From the NCBI RefSeq assembly GCF_003073045.1, contig NC_037593.1, positions 3,463,525-3,527,524 of the forward strand: a stretch of DNA of 64,000 nucleotides. The letters run 5' to 3'. The notes beneath the pieces are model-generated. The model did not search any database, was not told where the DNA came from, and was given only the letters and a program-made list of their open reading frames with translations. The position numbers and the translations under genes are program-made. How positions within the stretch are numbered: the stretch's first letter is position 1; the number at the start of each line of letters is the position of its first letter. Positions 37,680 through 49,700 of the stretch are shown here, in pieces. The stretch is from Pomacea canaliculata. Its lineage: Eukaryota; Mollusca; Gastropoda; Architaenioglossa; Ampullariidae.

Positions 37680-37970
37680 ATGAGCGGCGTCGTATAAGTG
37701 TATGTACTTAATTCTGTCTCCTGTGAACGGCGTTGTGTTGAAATGTGTATACTTTGGCTCCTGTGAACGGCGTTGTGTGGCTATGCATGTACTTTTGTCT
37801 CCTGTGAATGATATGTATGTACTCCTGTCTCATTATGGTGTTGTACTACAATATATGTACTTATGTCTCTTGTGAGTGGCATCGTGTTGCTATGTATGTA
37901 TTCCTGTCTCATTATTTACAATGTATATTTACTTCTGTCTCCTGTGAACGAAGTCGTGTTGCTTTACATT
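37680..37970 (+). repeat. Degenerate minisatellite with a unit of about 40-60 bp
   Basis: Units begin with variants of cctgtgaacggcgttgtg and continue into tatgtatgtacttctgtct. At least six are recognisable, with the gaacggc core decaying to gaatgat, gagtggc and gaacgaa. Unit length varies through internal deletions. It is non-coding. Confidence 0.7.
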
Positions 37971-37989
37971 TCTGCCTCCAATTCTGCTG

Positions 37990-38927
37990 TATAATTATTT
38001 TTCCTTTAAAAGAGTGGCTCATCTGATAAATTAGGCATACTGTTCAAATTTTAACAACTAGAGAAAGAAATCTTGATTTAGGCTTTTAAGTCCACACTGA
38101 AAAGTCACTTCTTTAAAAAAAAATCTTTCAAATGTCTTCTGCTCAGTGTTTTATCTACACACTTTGTTCATGTGTGCTGTTGCTTGTGTTTCTTAGTTGT
38201 ATGGTTAACGTTCGATTCTTTATACTACTACCACTACTACTAATAATAATTGTATAACCAAGTGAAAACGCAGTTTCTCTTTGACAGTAAACTCGCCTCA
38301 GTATACGTTTGTGCATTTTTTTAATTGACTTGTTTTACATTTGCGGTCATTCAAACAAAATCCGGAGGATGACTTCGAAACAGTACAAGTATAGTCTTGC
38401 CCTTCACGATCCCAGCAGTGCAGACCTGCTTTATGCTAATTACTAGATGTGACTAAATGACCCGCTGAAATCATTTAACATGAAATATCTCTTGCTATTG
38501 AAGGAGCATCTCTTCGTCTCTCCGGCTAATCACGATATGGATTCGAATCCAAAAGCACAAAATGGGATGAAATATAGGGTTCCAAGGGTCGCAAGTTTGA
38601 CCTATAACGAAAAGGAAAATAAATGTTATTAATGTGTAGGTAAAAAACCAAAACAAACAACAGCAGTCTTGGCACAAAAAGTGTCCTCGTCATGTTTTAT
38701 AATCGTGTCCCAGATTCGTAAACTTATAAGAATGTCTTCACTTTCGTCAGAGACATTGTTTTCCATATAGAATATAGTGTCTCACATTGACTGAAAACGT
38801 CCTCCTACTTATTTTGACCCCCGCCCCACCCAACAGTCCCGTCTCTCGCACGCGCACTCATACACGTGATCGCACGTATGAACGTGTAGTTAACGTACAT
38901 CGTCATAGGGTGTAACTGGTTTCCCCT
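37990..38927. other. No gene seen; includes the likely 3' UTR of the BRICHOS gene
   Basis: The stretch next to 38927 is downstream of the BRICHOS stop on the minus strand and should contain its 3' UTR. I could not settle on a polyadenylation signal. No other feature is evident. Confidence 0.35.
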
Positions 38928-40534
38928 CTACAACATAAAGTGTTTGTAAAACATACCCCAGTTATCCACATCCACCACGGGCATGAGTTTCCTCCCTTCA
39001 CAAAACTTATCCAAGACGTTGCTACCCGTGGTACGTGATTCCGACCGAGCTGGCCGTGACATCCATCGGGGCTCTGCCACGTAGGGGTTGTACCCTGTTT
39101 CCTGCAAAGAAAACGAACAAACCTTTCTAATCTCACAATTAGCCCTTTTCTGCCCCCAGTTAAGTATCGCTCCCCTCATGGCACGTATTATCAACACACA
39201 CACACACGCATGTATACATGGCTACAAGAGCGAGCACGCGCGTGCACACAGTCGCAGTGCTAGAATAATTACTTACAAAGAAATGTTCTTGTTTACTTAA
39301 GTGTTAATATACGATGCAGTCTTGTGTTTGGTAGAACAGACTACCGGTGCGACATCAGGTTTCTACAAGTGAAGTTTTTATTTGATTTGATTTTCGTCTT
39401 ACGACCTCACACAGACATAAAAACTGAAGAATCAATCTTTGCTTCAGGTCGTAAAGTGTGTGCTGCACATAGGTGGGATGCACTTGTCCATGTGGGATGC
39501 ATGTGTACACTCGTTCTTACCGCTCTGACTTTGATCTCTGCCAACACCTCGTCGTACGACCTGGCCACTTTTCCGAAAAAGCACAACTCAACTCCTTGGG
39601 GCTTCATGGCCAACAAGCCCTGCAGCAGCAACATTTAAGTTAAATTAGTGAAGCCATCGTCCATTGAGCTGATGAACCACACCCCCTTCACCACCACCAC
39701 CATCCCCAAACCTCCCCACATATTTTTCTAGTCAACGTTAGTTCACTTCCAAAAAGATGGTTGAATAAAAATATTGAGATTCTGGCACAAAAGTGGCTTG
39801 AAAAGAAGTTACTCGAAATATCGAGGAAGTAAAAATATATCAGTTATTTACATCAAACATACCATCTACCACTAGAAAGAAAGATAAGCCTAAAAGTGTG
39901 TGATGCAGCAGCTACGTAAAACAAACTCATAAAAAAAACCAACAGAAAAAGAACTTTGCGCAAGGACATATCAGAAAACCCTGAAATCCTCATACCAGTT
40001 TAAAATCATGGAGGGTAACAGTTCCGATGAATGGGGTTCGAGCAAGAGCTGGGTCTGAAGAGTTCATCAGCACAGTGACCTCCTTGTCATTTTCTGTCAC
40101 CACTACGCTCTCCTCTACCTTAAGGGGTTCACCATTCAGGTCCAGCACAGTCCTCGACCATTTCACCACATCACCACTCTGAAAAATGTTTTTGTAGTAA
40201 TGTCAGCACCGCGTAAACATAAACAATTAATAAGGACCGTGACAGAAACACGACAACAAAAGCCAATTCAGTCTGGAGCACATCCATTAGTTTTTTAGGC
40301 CCATCACAAACAATGTAGAAGCATTCCGAGAGCAACATGAATGAGTAGCAGATGCTGGAAGAGAAAGAGAAAGGTGGGCAAAACAGCAGGAGTAGAGAAA
40401 AATGATGAATCGAAAACAATTAATTTGTCAGTTTTACAATTTTAATGTAAATAAAACAAATTTAAAAAACTTACTATTCTCTGGGCCACAAGTGGTTTTG
40501 CAAGGAAAAGAATCAAAAGGTAAACGACAGCCAT
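38928..40534 (-). CDS. Secreted BRICHOS-domain protein, 171 residues
   Basis: Four exons, 40475-40534, 39996-40178, 39521-39619 and 38928-39101, join in phase 0 with good GT-AG borders. Residues 1-18 (MAVVYLLILFLAKPLVA) form a clear signal peptide. A linker of about 45 residues follows, then a BRICHOS domain. It shows the conserved Asp in TLHDFKLGLLAMKPQG, the first Cys in ELCFFGKV, and the second Cys in VLDKFCEGRK. The two Cys are expected to form the domain's disulfide. BRICHOS domains act as chaperones for an aggregation-prone segment of their own precursor. Here only about 20 residues (from LMPVVDVDNWG) follow the second Cys; they lack Cys, unlike annelid BRICHOS-derived antimicrobial peptides. 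A TATA box lies about 100 bases upstream of the ATG. Domain call is fairly secure; function is unknown. Confidence 0.78.
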
Positions 40535-40636
40535 TCCGTTATGACCTCTTGAAGGGATCTCGATAATCGTGGACGACGAGCCTCAACGATTCAGTTCCGA
40601 CTACGGTAAGCTTTTCCCCTTGTCGACGCCCTCCGA

Positions 40637-40644
40637 TATTTATA
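40637..40644 (-). promoter_or_regulatory. TATA box of the BRICHOS gene
   Basis: On the minus strand the sequence is CTATAAATATC, a strong TATA match, about 103 bases upstream of the ATG at 40534. With transcription starting about 30 bases downstream, the 5' UTR would be about 70 bases. A TATA promoter fits a tissue-restricted or inducible secreted product. Confidence 0.65.
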
Positions 40645-40649
40645 GGTCC

Positions 40650-43600
40650 ATCTGGCACACGAGTGACGTAGTAGAAAAGAAGGCTGTTGATTGGCTGCAA
40701 TGTGTTGCTGTCTTACCGGATAGTCACGGAAAATATCCGGGTGCTAGGACATTGTCCCCGCATCAGCACCACCATATAGTCGAGTGCTTATTGGTCTTGC
40801 AAAGAAAGAATTCAGGACGTTGACACCCCCATCCGCCGAGTAAAGCAGCGATGGGTACTTTCTGAACACTGCTAGCTTAACATATTATGGTCATTTCCAA
40901 TGTGTATATTAGAAAATAGAGACAGTTATAGGCACGACCCACGAAGGTGAAAAACGGAAACAGAACTGCCTCTCGTCTTCCCCTGACACATGACCATTCG
41001 ACTCTTAACATCAATGTTGAATTTGTCCTCTCAGAATCGGATTTTTCTCGATTTTGATGTCCAGGCACTCGGTACACGGTTGTTGGTCATATCTATTTAT
41101 TATTTATTAATATTTGTTATAAATAAGTCTTCTACAACCTTTCACAAGCACCTAACATAGGTATGCTAGACGTTAAATGTCAGTTTACAGATGGACTGTT
41201 TGTGTTGTCTCGGAGTGATTTGCGACTTCATTAAAATTCTATACTGGCAAAACTGCTGCAGTAATTTTAGAAGGAAAGATCACTCATTGCAAAAAATAAA
41301 ATATTCGCTGCTAGTTAATGCGTGTCCGTTGTACATAATGCGATACTTTAGGCAACTGCACACTACTTGTCTGACAGTAGGGTAACGAGGTAGCCACCAG
41401 CTGTGATGTTTATCACTGAATATATTATTTATTTAAATTTTTTTCTAATTGTCATCCCATCACATACGCTATTTTGTGTCCTGGGGCAGTGGAGTTGCCT
41501 TACATTTTTCATAGAGGCAACTTACCTCTAATATTTGCGCCGGGTTTGGTCTTGCCATGGCTTCGAAAATCAGTTCTAAAAGCTTCCTTTCGTGTCTCGG
41601 GTGGAAATATGAAACGTGGCATTCCTGGGCAGTGTTATTTATATCAGATATTTGTGCAGTTCATTGTGCTGCAAACATCGGCATTGGCTTTTCTTTTAAA
41701 ACACATGAGCAGAATCGACAACACCATGGGACTGAACACCTTTCTTGTGCTTTGGCAACGGTCTCACCGTTGTGGCGAGGAATGGACTCGAAGGATGCAG
41801 GTGACATCAAATCAACCAGACACCTGTCTCATGTCTTTATCACTCAAAGATTGTTTATTTAACGAGATGAAGGTGCCACGTTTTTTTATTTTAAATCATA
41901 GTTAAAAACAAGACTATACTGGAGAAGTGAGTTTCATTTGCGCGCGATTCAGACCAACTAAAAGCACCGAAGAGAGAAAAGTTACAGTTGAATATGGAAG
42001 CCCTACCTCCCAGGTCTCTTACTTCTTTCACTCTCGTAAAAGAGAACCTCAACAACGCCTTCTAGCATTTTATTAGGACCAAAGATTCAAATTGAGTAAA
42101 TAGTATTTCTTCATACTTGTAATGCTTCACACTTCAGCACACTGCTGAGTACAATACTATTTATTCTGAGCCAATATGTTGATTCTAAGCAGAGCTATTT
42201 CTTTACACAGGTAGCGCCCTGTGGAAATGTCTCACACCCACCAACAGCACTGACACTTCTGCTTATTATTTCTGTTTCAGTAGCGATTTGTGCATGTTCT
42301 TTTAGTCGATTATTTACGATCATCTACGGAATAAGAGAGTATGAATGATCTGATGTCTTTCGAAAAGAAATTGAAAGCACTGATTTCGATGATGACAATT
42401 GTTAAAGCTGATCAATTTGCAAAAAGTACGGTGAGTAAGTAAACATATTGAACAAATTACTACAGTCTTAATAAAGATGAAATCTTTAATAAGTGTCTAT
42501 AAATATTTTGTTATTATCAAGTGTCATGTTTTCACAACACTTCAAACGTCGTACCCTCCGGAAGCCCCAAACCGTCGGTGCATCATTCACCTTGTTTATC
42601 GACACACAAAATTTTGTCGCTGACGTGGAAACTGGTTTAGGGACCGGTTGTGGGTGGAAATGATTGGTCAGAATGCGACACCTACATGTGGTACTAAACT
42701 CGTTTAAGTGCTTCGCCAGCCAAACACCCCGAACTGACTGTCCTTAATATCAAGCACACCATCTCCAGAAACAAGCCTACTGAAAAGTAATTCTCCAGCT
42801 TATATCCGGTTAGTTTGTCATAAATCTTGATAAAATCTTCAAACTCGTCGTCATTGACCTGGAAAACGGTGTAAACAGCGGTTGATGAAAGAAATGGGGG
42901 CAGGGAGGGAGTCAGAAAACTGCGTAGTCATCATAATTCTAACCGAGTTTTCATGTTTTGTCAGCTGAACAGCCCAACAGTAGGCCCGGCATGGGCAGAT
43001 GATTTAGTATCAAGCTCCCATACACAGTCCTCCCATCAAGCAGTTAGTACTGTACCGCAGCTGCCGGATTTAAAGTAATTTTACCGAGACATAAAGCTGT
43101 CAGAGGAGTTACTTGGAGGACAGCGCCCTTTCCTCTTGTCGGTCAACAAAACAGCTCATTAAATTAGTCATTCAAACTATGTACCACTCCTTCCAAACCT
43201 TTAGTGACAACTGTGAGGTCGAACTGCAAACGTCACTGCTGTAACGGACTTTTCACCCCATCCGTGCTCGCCAGTACCAAAAAAGATAGAGCAACATATT
43301 CCGCAGAAACCTTATTATATTTTTAATTCAAGCCTAGACCTAGCTTTAATACCAGTATATCAGACTACATCTCTCCATTTTTGATGTCCATGCGATAGCC
43401 GTGTTCATACAACATCTTTATCAGCGGATAAAAAAACAAACATGGTTTAGTTCTTTCACAAATTCTGTAAGTAGCAGCAACTTGGTCACAAAGAAGTTAA
43501 AAAACGTATAATTGGCATTAAACGGTATTATCATTTCGGATTTGGGACGCCATTGAAATTTTTAAAAAAAGTTTAAAGTTTTACAAAACATGAAGCGCAC

Positions 43601-43943
43601 ATCACAGAAATAAGTGGTTCCCCGCCGATTAATGCAGCCATCTATCGACCTACGTGGCCTCAAGGAACAGGATACGGCATTCACATATCACCTGCTGTTA
43701 CCTTAAGATGAATGCACCAAGGTGACGCATTCTATTCCATTCACTGTTCTGTGACACCTACAAGATGTCTCCCCCGCCCAACAGGATTTCAGCGCCATTC
43801 ATCCATTTTTTCTTGGTTGTCTATACTACTAGGAGGTTAACACTCCAGGTCACAAATGTTAGTCATTGAAATCATTAAAGCTGGGAGAGAATGAATTATG
43901 AGAGTGCGCAAGTGCGAACACTGTTAGAAGTTTTGGGAAAGAC
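40650..43943. other. Intergenic stretch with no supported gene
   Basis: Several frames of up to about 140 codons exist near 41474-41905, but they overlap one another in different frames, show no domain and lack matching splice partners. I do not call any of them. Confidence 0.45.
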
Positions 43944-46260
43944 TCAAAAATGTAACTTAGGTTTCCAGTCGCTGTGGTTGATGAAGCAGTGCCCGTCCTT
44001 CTGTTGGGGAGTGAGGAACTGCAATCCACAAATGTCGCACTTGAATGGACGGATGTAGTGGCCACGAATGTGCTCCCGAAGCACATGCGCAGACTGAAAG
44101 CCTTCTCCACAGAAGTGACAAACTTGTGGGAAATTGTGCTTTTCTTGCAGATGTCGAACCTGTTTATTAACAGCAGAGACAATGGAACTCATGATTGAAT
44201 ATTTGTGAAAATTTCATAACATTTAGCTTGGGTAAGAAGCCATTTCTAAAGCTTTTCTGTGAAAGCTATTTTGAAGACGAATAAAGATACATGGAAGAAT
44301 GCGACACAGGTGGGCACAGTGGAGGCAGACTAGCAGGGATCAGGCATGACAGTAAGCAGTCACCCAAGCTGCCATCCAATCCTGACGTCAGAGTACTTGG
44401 TCTGTGACGTCACGATCTAACTGTAGTATCCACATGACATCACTGGCGCCGACCTGGGATGTTAACACAAACTGCCAATACCCTTTAGAACACAACAATC
44501 TGTCCAGTTATTTCTGATATACGAAATCTGGAAGTAGTGAGGAAGGGGAAGGTGCATCACGCATGCGCACTGCTATACTCACCAGTTGGTAGCGCTCCAG
44601 GAACTGGGCCACGCAGCCTGGATGCCGACACACGTACAGTCCCAGGCTGCTGTGAACAGCGAGGTGGTTTCGGAGCAAGGTTGGATCACATGTTGAGAAC
44701 TTGCACTGAGGACACTGTCGCAACATCAGGCCCTGCAAATTTCAAACTCATTCACAATATCGTGTACATGCACGAGCAGCATGACAGCGAAGTACATTTA
44801 TGGTCCCTCACCAAGCAGCCCACATTACAGAAGAGCAAAGATCTTGTGCAAGCTTTAACATAAAGTTACCTACAGGTTAACAATCGATGAACAGTGGTCA
44901 ACTATTGTTACAGCATTAAAAGAATTACATAAAGGAATGTCCATATCAATGTAATATTTACAAAATATTGAAAATGATATGTAGACAGGCAGTTGTAACT
45001 TACTGATGCTAGGTTTGTCCTACCTTAGGGTGTTTCTGGAGCAAGACATATGACGGCTGCCAGGTACCTCGGAACAGCCTGCATTCTGGTCCACGTAAAG
45101 CCTACGTGGAAGTCTGTGCATAGCTGAATAAACATTCACAAAACATATAGACACACTGAGTCAAGATCTGAAATCTGAGCAGATTATGTAACATAGACAA
45201 AATAATTATTGTCAAAAACTATAGAAAAATGTAAGGCAAGAAATTACTTCCATTATTTCAATAAAATAAATTATATATATAACACATGTATATATAAAAT
45301 TTTCCTCTAACCGAACTAGGAATGTCATCATTGAAATTAACTGTAAACAAAATAATTAAAATATGGTGTTGGGGATTAGTTCCATAGTACTTACATCTGA
45401 ATATTCAACCGATGGCAAGTAAGTCCAAGGTTCTGAGGCTGTGAACTTGACTGCGAGAGCGCAGCTTTCTTGACGAGCGTATGGCAATACTGGAATACCA
45501 ACCTCCACATCCTGCTGAAAAACACACAAACATAAACTGTATTTTCATTTTTCAAAATACTTAATTTGTAGCTTTCAATAAACTGATTGTTTTATTTAAT
45601 AGAGACAGTTTATTGACTCAATGTCCGCAAGTAAAACCTCCAATGCTACTGACTCTACTGTTCTACACTTCTAACAGACTACACCGAGATGGACCAAGAT
45701 ATATAAAAGTCAACATTACATGAAAAACTCACATGCTGCGTTGAGCCAGCACAGAAAATCTGCACAGCTTCAGATAATAATGCATGTTTTCCATCGTAAA
45801 CCTGATGTAGGAACTTGTGACAAACACCAGAAGCGCGCCATTTTATATCAGACTCGGTACTGGCATTTGAGATTGCTAGCAGATACAGCAACCTCTGTCC
45901 TTTACCCATGATTCTGCAAAGTTTGTCATTCTTTAAAATGATTTGAAGCATCATTAAAAAATCAACAGAAATATATCAAAAATCAACATATCGACCAAGA
46001 TATACCTTTAATCTGCTTCTATGGGGTTTTACTGCCAAAACATATTGCAGTTTGCACTGCTATATGGATGTTCCTTGTCTAAATATCACTTTTAAAATAA
46101 TGATTTTCTCACTGTAGTATGTCGCAGCATTTCAATAATGAAAAATATAGATATTGTATCAATCATACCTGATGAGTGTTTGTTCTCTTATCTGTAAAGT
46201 ATGCTGGATCCCAACTGCTTCAGAACTGTCATTAACCTGCTCCTCGTTCTCCTGATGGTG
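43944..46260 (-). CDS. C2H2 zinc-finger exons (own gene, or 3' part of the polycystin transcript)
   Basis: Six exons join in phase: 46169-46260, 45733-45913, 45395-45514, 45024-45101, 44583-44732 and 43944-44159, ending at a stop at 43944. The last three encode four C2H2 fingers: CPQCKFSTCD with H-x3-H; CRHPGC with H-x4-H spanning the exon junction; CHFCGEGFQ with H-x3-H; and CDICGLQF with H-x4-H. Upstream is about 150 residues I do not recognise, including RIMGKGQRLLYLLAISN and LSEAVQIFCAG. The fingers suggest a nucleic-acid-binding protein. No ATG that opens the same frame is visible in the first listed exon. Its 5' end is phase 0, which fits the 3' end of exon 46749-46859 placed with the polycystin gene. 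The true 5' end is therefore unresolved. Confidence 0.75.
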
Positions 46261-46748
46261 CTTTTCATGCAAACATAATGAGACTAAAAATCACTACAAT
46301 CTATAATAATGTGAAACATTATACATATATTAAAAATTAATGAAGCAATGTTCTGGCAAAAGTACTGTATTTTCATTTAATATAAGTTGTAAATATGAAC
46401 CTTAGTGTCTCCCTGACTTCTGACTCAAGACCAAAATCTCTCAAAGGTGAACATTCAGCCTTATCTTTTATGAATTTCGGGGAAAATGTCAGTTTGTAGT
46501 TCCTCTTGAATGTGCTTCCTAATTATTTTTCTGTAATGTGACCTTTTTTTCTCCCCCTTGTATAATTTCACAAAACAAACCGGCGACTGCCCAATTGTCC
46601 CTCATTTCTGAGATGTATGCCTAGCAACTACAAACATTTCCAGGAAGATCTTGATATGATTCTTTCCAACATTCATGTGTCATCATCAACAAAGACATGA
46701 AAATTTAATGATATTACTAATAATTTGTAAAGCCATCAACTGGCATAC

Positions 46749-49700
46749 CTGGCGATGGTGAAGTGTCAGTGCATTTGGCTCAGGTGTGTGAAAAACATGT
46801 CTGGGCTCTAGGGAAGCGTGAAACACTGTTCTTGTCAACATGTCGATCAGTTGGTCAACCTGTGGGAAAAATAAACTCTTTGCAAATTTATGGACACATT
46901 CAGAATGATAGCTCAGCCGGCCTCTAGCTGTTTACCTCTCAGTTAATATTAAACACAGGCACACCTATTTTGTTAAAAACTTTCGCCCAACAATCACAAT
47001 GTAACAAATTATGTACTTGCTTATTAATATTAACACTCGGCCTCTTAGCTTTTAGCTACAAATTATTTTCAAGAAAAATAATCATATGGTAAAATATAAA
47101 GTGTACTTAAAACCACACTAATGATTATAACAGCTTAAATCACTCTACTTAGAAACTGCTGTTTCGCACTTTCCTGCTGATCTGCCTGAACTTATTACTA
47201 TGATGCACTTGTATATTAAATATTTTCGCACAGGTTCAGACACACAAGCAAGCATAAACATGTATATGCATGTATACACACACACACACAAGCATATCGA
47301 TATATATCACCTTTGCCTCTAAATAATCCCACTCACGACGGAGCATTGTAGCTTGTGAAAGATCTGCACCTGCAGAATTTAAATGCAAATTATAAACATT
47401 TACAAAAATCTACCTTAGGACTCAGTGCCAGAATTATCAAATCATGACTAAGGCCAAAACATTACATTTACTTAATCTGTGACTTACTTGTATTTCTTGA
47501 CAATAAAAATTGATTGATCGATTGGGGAATTATTATAGGTTAATCATCCTATCGGTAAACAGGTCTTCCAATAATACAAATTAACTGATGTACTAAAAAC
47601 TAAATTAATTGATGCACTGAAATGCCAGTTTCAATATTGCTTGAATATATCCTGCGGACCAGTAGTTGGACTCAGCTATTTTGAAAATTCTCTGCTCAAG
47701 AACTGTCTGCTAGGGAAGGAACTACTGTACTGCATCCAGGAGTGCAATAACTTCTCTACAAAGTTACAAAGCTTAAAATGTTGTTACATTTGAGTTAAAT
47801 GTTTCAATGCAGTTAAAAATAATGATTTTTACATACTACCACAAGATGTTTTCTTCAATTCCCTAGTTCCACTACCAGTGCAAGAGAGCCACAGTTTTTC
47901 CAGTTTTCTCCAAACAAACCTTCCAAGGTCACCATTGTAAGATCTTGGATCTTTCATAGCGGTTGACTTTTTTGTTGCCTCAAGGTAAGAATCAAGAATT
48001 GTTATGGCCAGGTTCACAACAAGTATTGGAGCAATGAAGCAATAGAGCCCAAATGCACAGTAATGAAATACAAGCTGTAGAAAAATGGAAGGCAAACAAT
48101 CAGTCATTGAAAAAAAAAACACAAGTTAAAAGGCATGATTATGAAAGAGACTAATTGGGGAAATAAATTTAGTCACAAAGAAAAATGTGCTTCAAAAAGT
48201 CAGCTTTATAATTTCAAAGTTGATGGTGACATCTCTACAAGGTAGATGTTACAGCAGATCTTTTCTGTCTTATCATATACTACTTATAGTTCTTCTTTGT
48301 CAGCAAGCAAAAGAAATTTTTTTACCTGTTGTCTGTCAGCACCTTCAGGCTCCGTGTCCTGGTATCTTGTTATTGTTAGCAAAAGAGTATTCAGAGTCAT
48401 ATAACTTTCCAAGATACCTTTAAACTGAGAGTTCTTTGCTCCACATGACAGGTATATGAGTGAAACAAATGCTGATAGGATGACTATGAGTAAAATGCTC
48501 AGGCCATACAGCTGTGACAGACAGTTCAGCAGAGTCTTCCTGAACAACTGAATGTAGTAGTTGAAGGAAATGAGGCCCAGGAACCAAAGGATTTTCAGGA
48601 AGAAGCAGATACCCAAACAGCCTTGGCAGATTTTATCCAAGAAAAAGGCGGCATCAAATGAAGTGTGAAGCTCTGGAATGATGGAAAAAGTGACGATCAC
48701 ATGAAAATCTACACATTAACTTGATTACCACATAAGTTTCTGCTTAGCACTCTGATATTTGAGAGTTTATTTTATTAATTACAAATTACTCACAATAATT
48801 TATTTTTGTTAAATGTTAATATAATACAATGATGATATTGGAAAAAAAAATTGTTATTATTTTTCCTGAAAACTAGGGGCACCAGTGGCTGGCTGCTTTG
48901 CCATGATACAGTCTAAGCTTCTGGCTTGATGTAAAACACCAACTCCCTCTAACTTCCCCGAAAACTAAGAATGTGTTTTGATATTTATCTGAAGACTTAC
49001 ATAAACCTTTCTTCTTCTTGTTTGAAAAATCTTACATTTTAATCAAGAATACTTGCAATCTGCTTTACTGTTGACAGTACATAGCCCAGTGTTAAATATA
49101 AAGCCCAACTACCTACTCTAAGATAACAAGGGACAACTATCCACAGGTGTTAAAGGTGTACACAGCCATGAAGTGATCAGCAGAGTTTAGAAAATAATGA
49201 AGCAACACATTTCAATACAGCTAATTTTAATACAAAATGCTTTACATTCCAATCATTCTAAAATCATTTGTCATACCTGGATTATTCTTAATTCTTTCCA
49301 CAATGTATATTGTTTTGTCAATTCTGAGGATATAGGTGATGATTGCCACTAGCGACAGCAGTAATTCAAATGTTCTGATAATAACAGACTCCAAGCACCT
49401 GTGTCCATCAGGAGGAAAGCACATCCCCTTGATGAGCAACCATGCCCTAACTATAATGATCACAATGAAGACAAGCTGAAGGACCAGCACAAAGTAATCC
49501 CAAATACCGGTATACGGATACAGTCTTGCAGAACAAATTGTGGCTTTCCAAAAGCACCCTCCAGTTGTGAGAAACTCTACGAGTATTATGGCTTGTGAAA
49601 ACAGTTGTGTGTTGGCATTGAAAAGATTGACCTGTAAAAACAGAAGTATAAAAAGAAACCTGTAGGTGCTAAAGTTCTACCACTTTCACACAAGAAAAAT

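Noticed and set aside
41474-41905. Overlapping frames of 143 and 101 codons
   Set aside because: They overlap in different frames, show no family resemblance, and have no splice partner or promoter signal.
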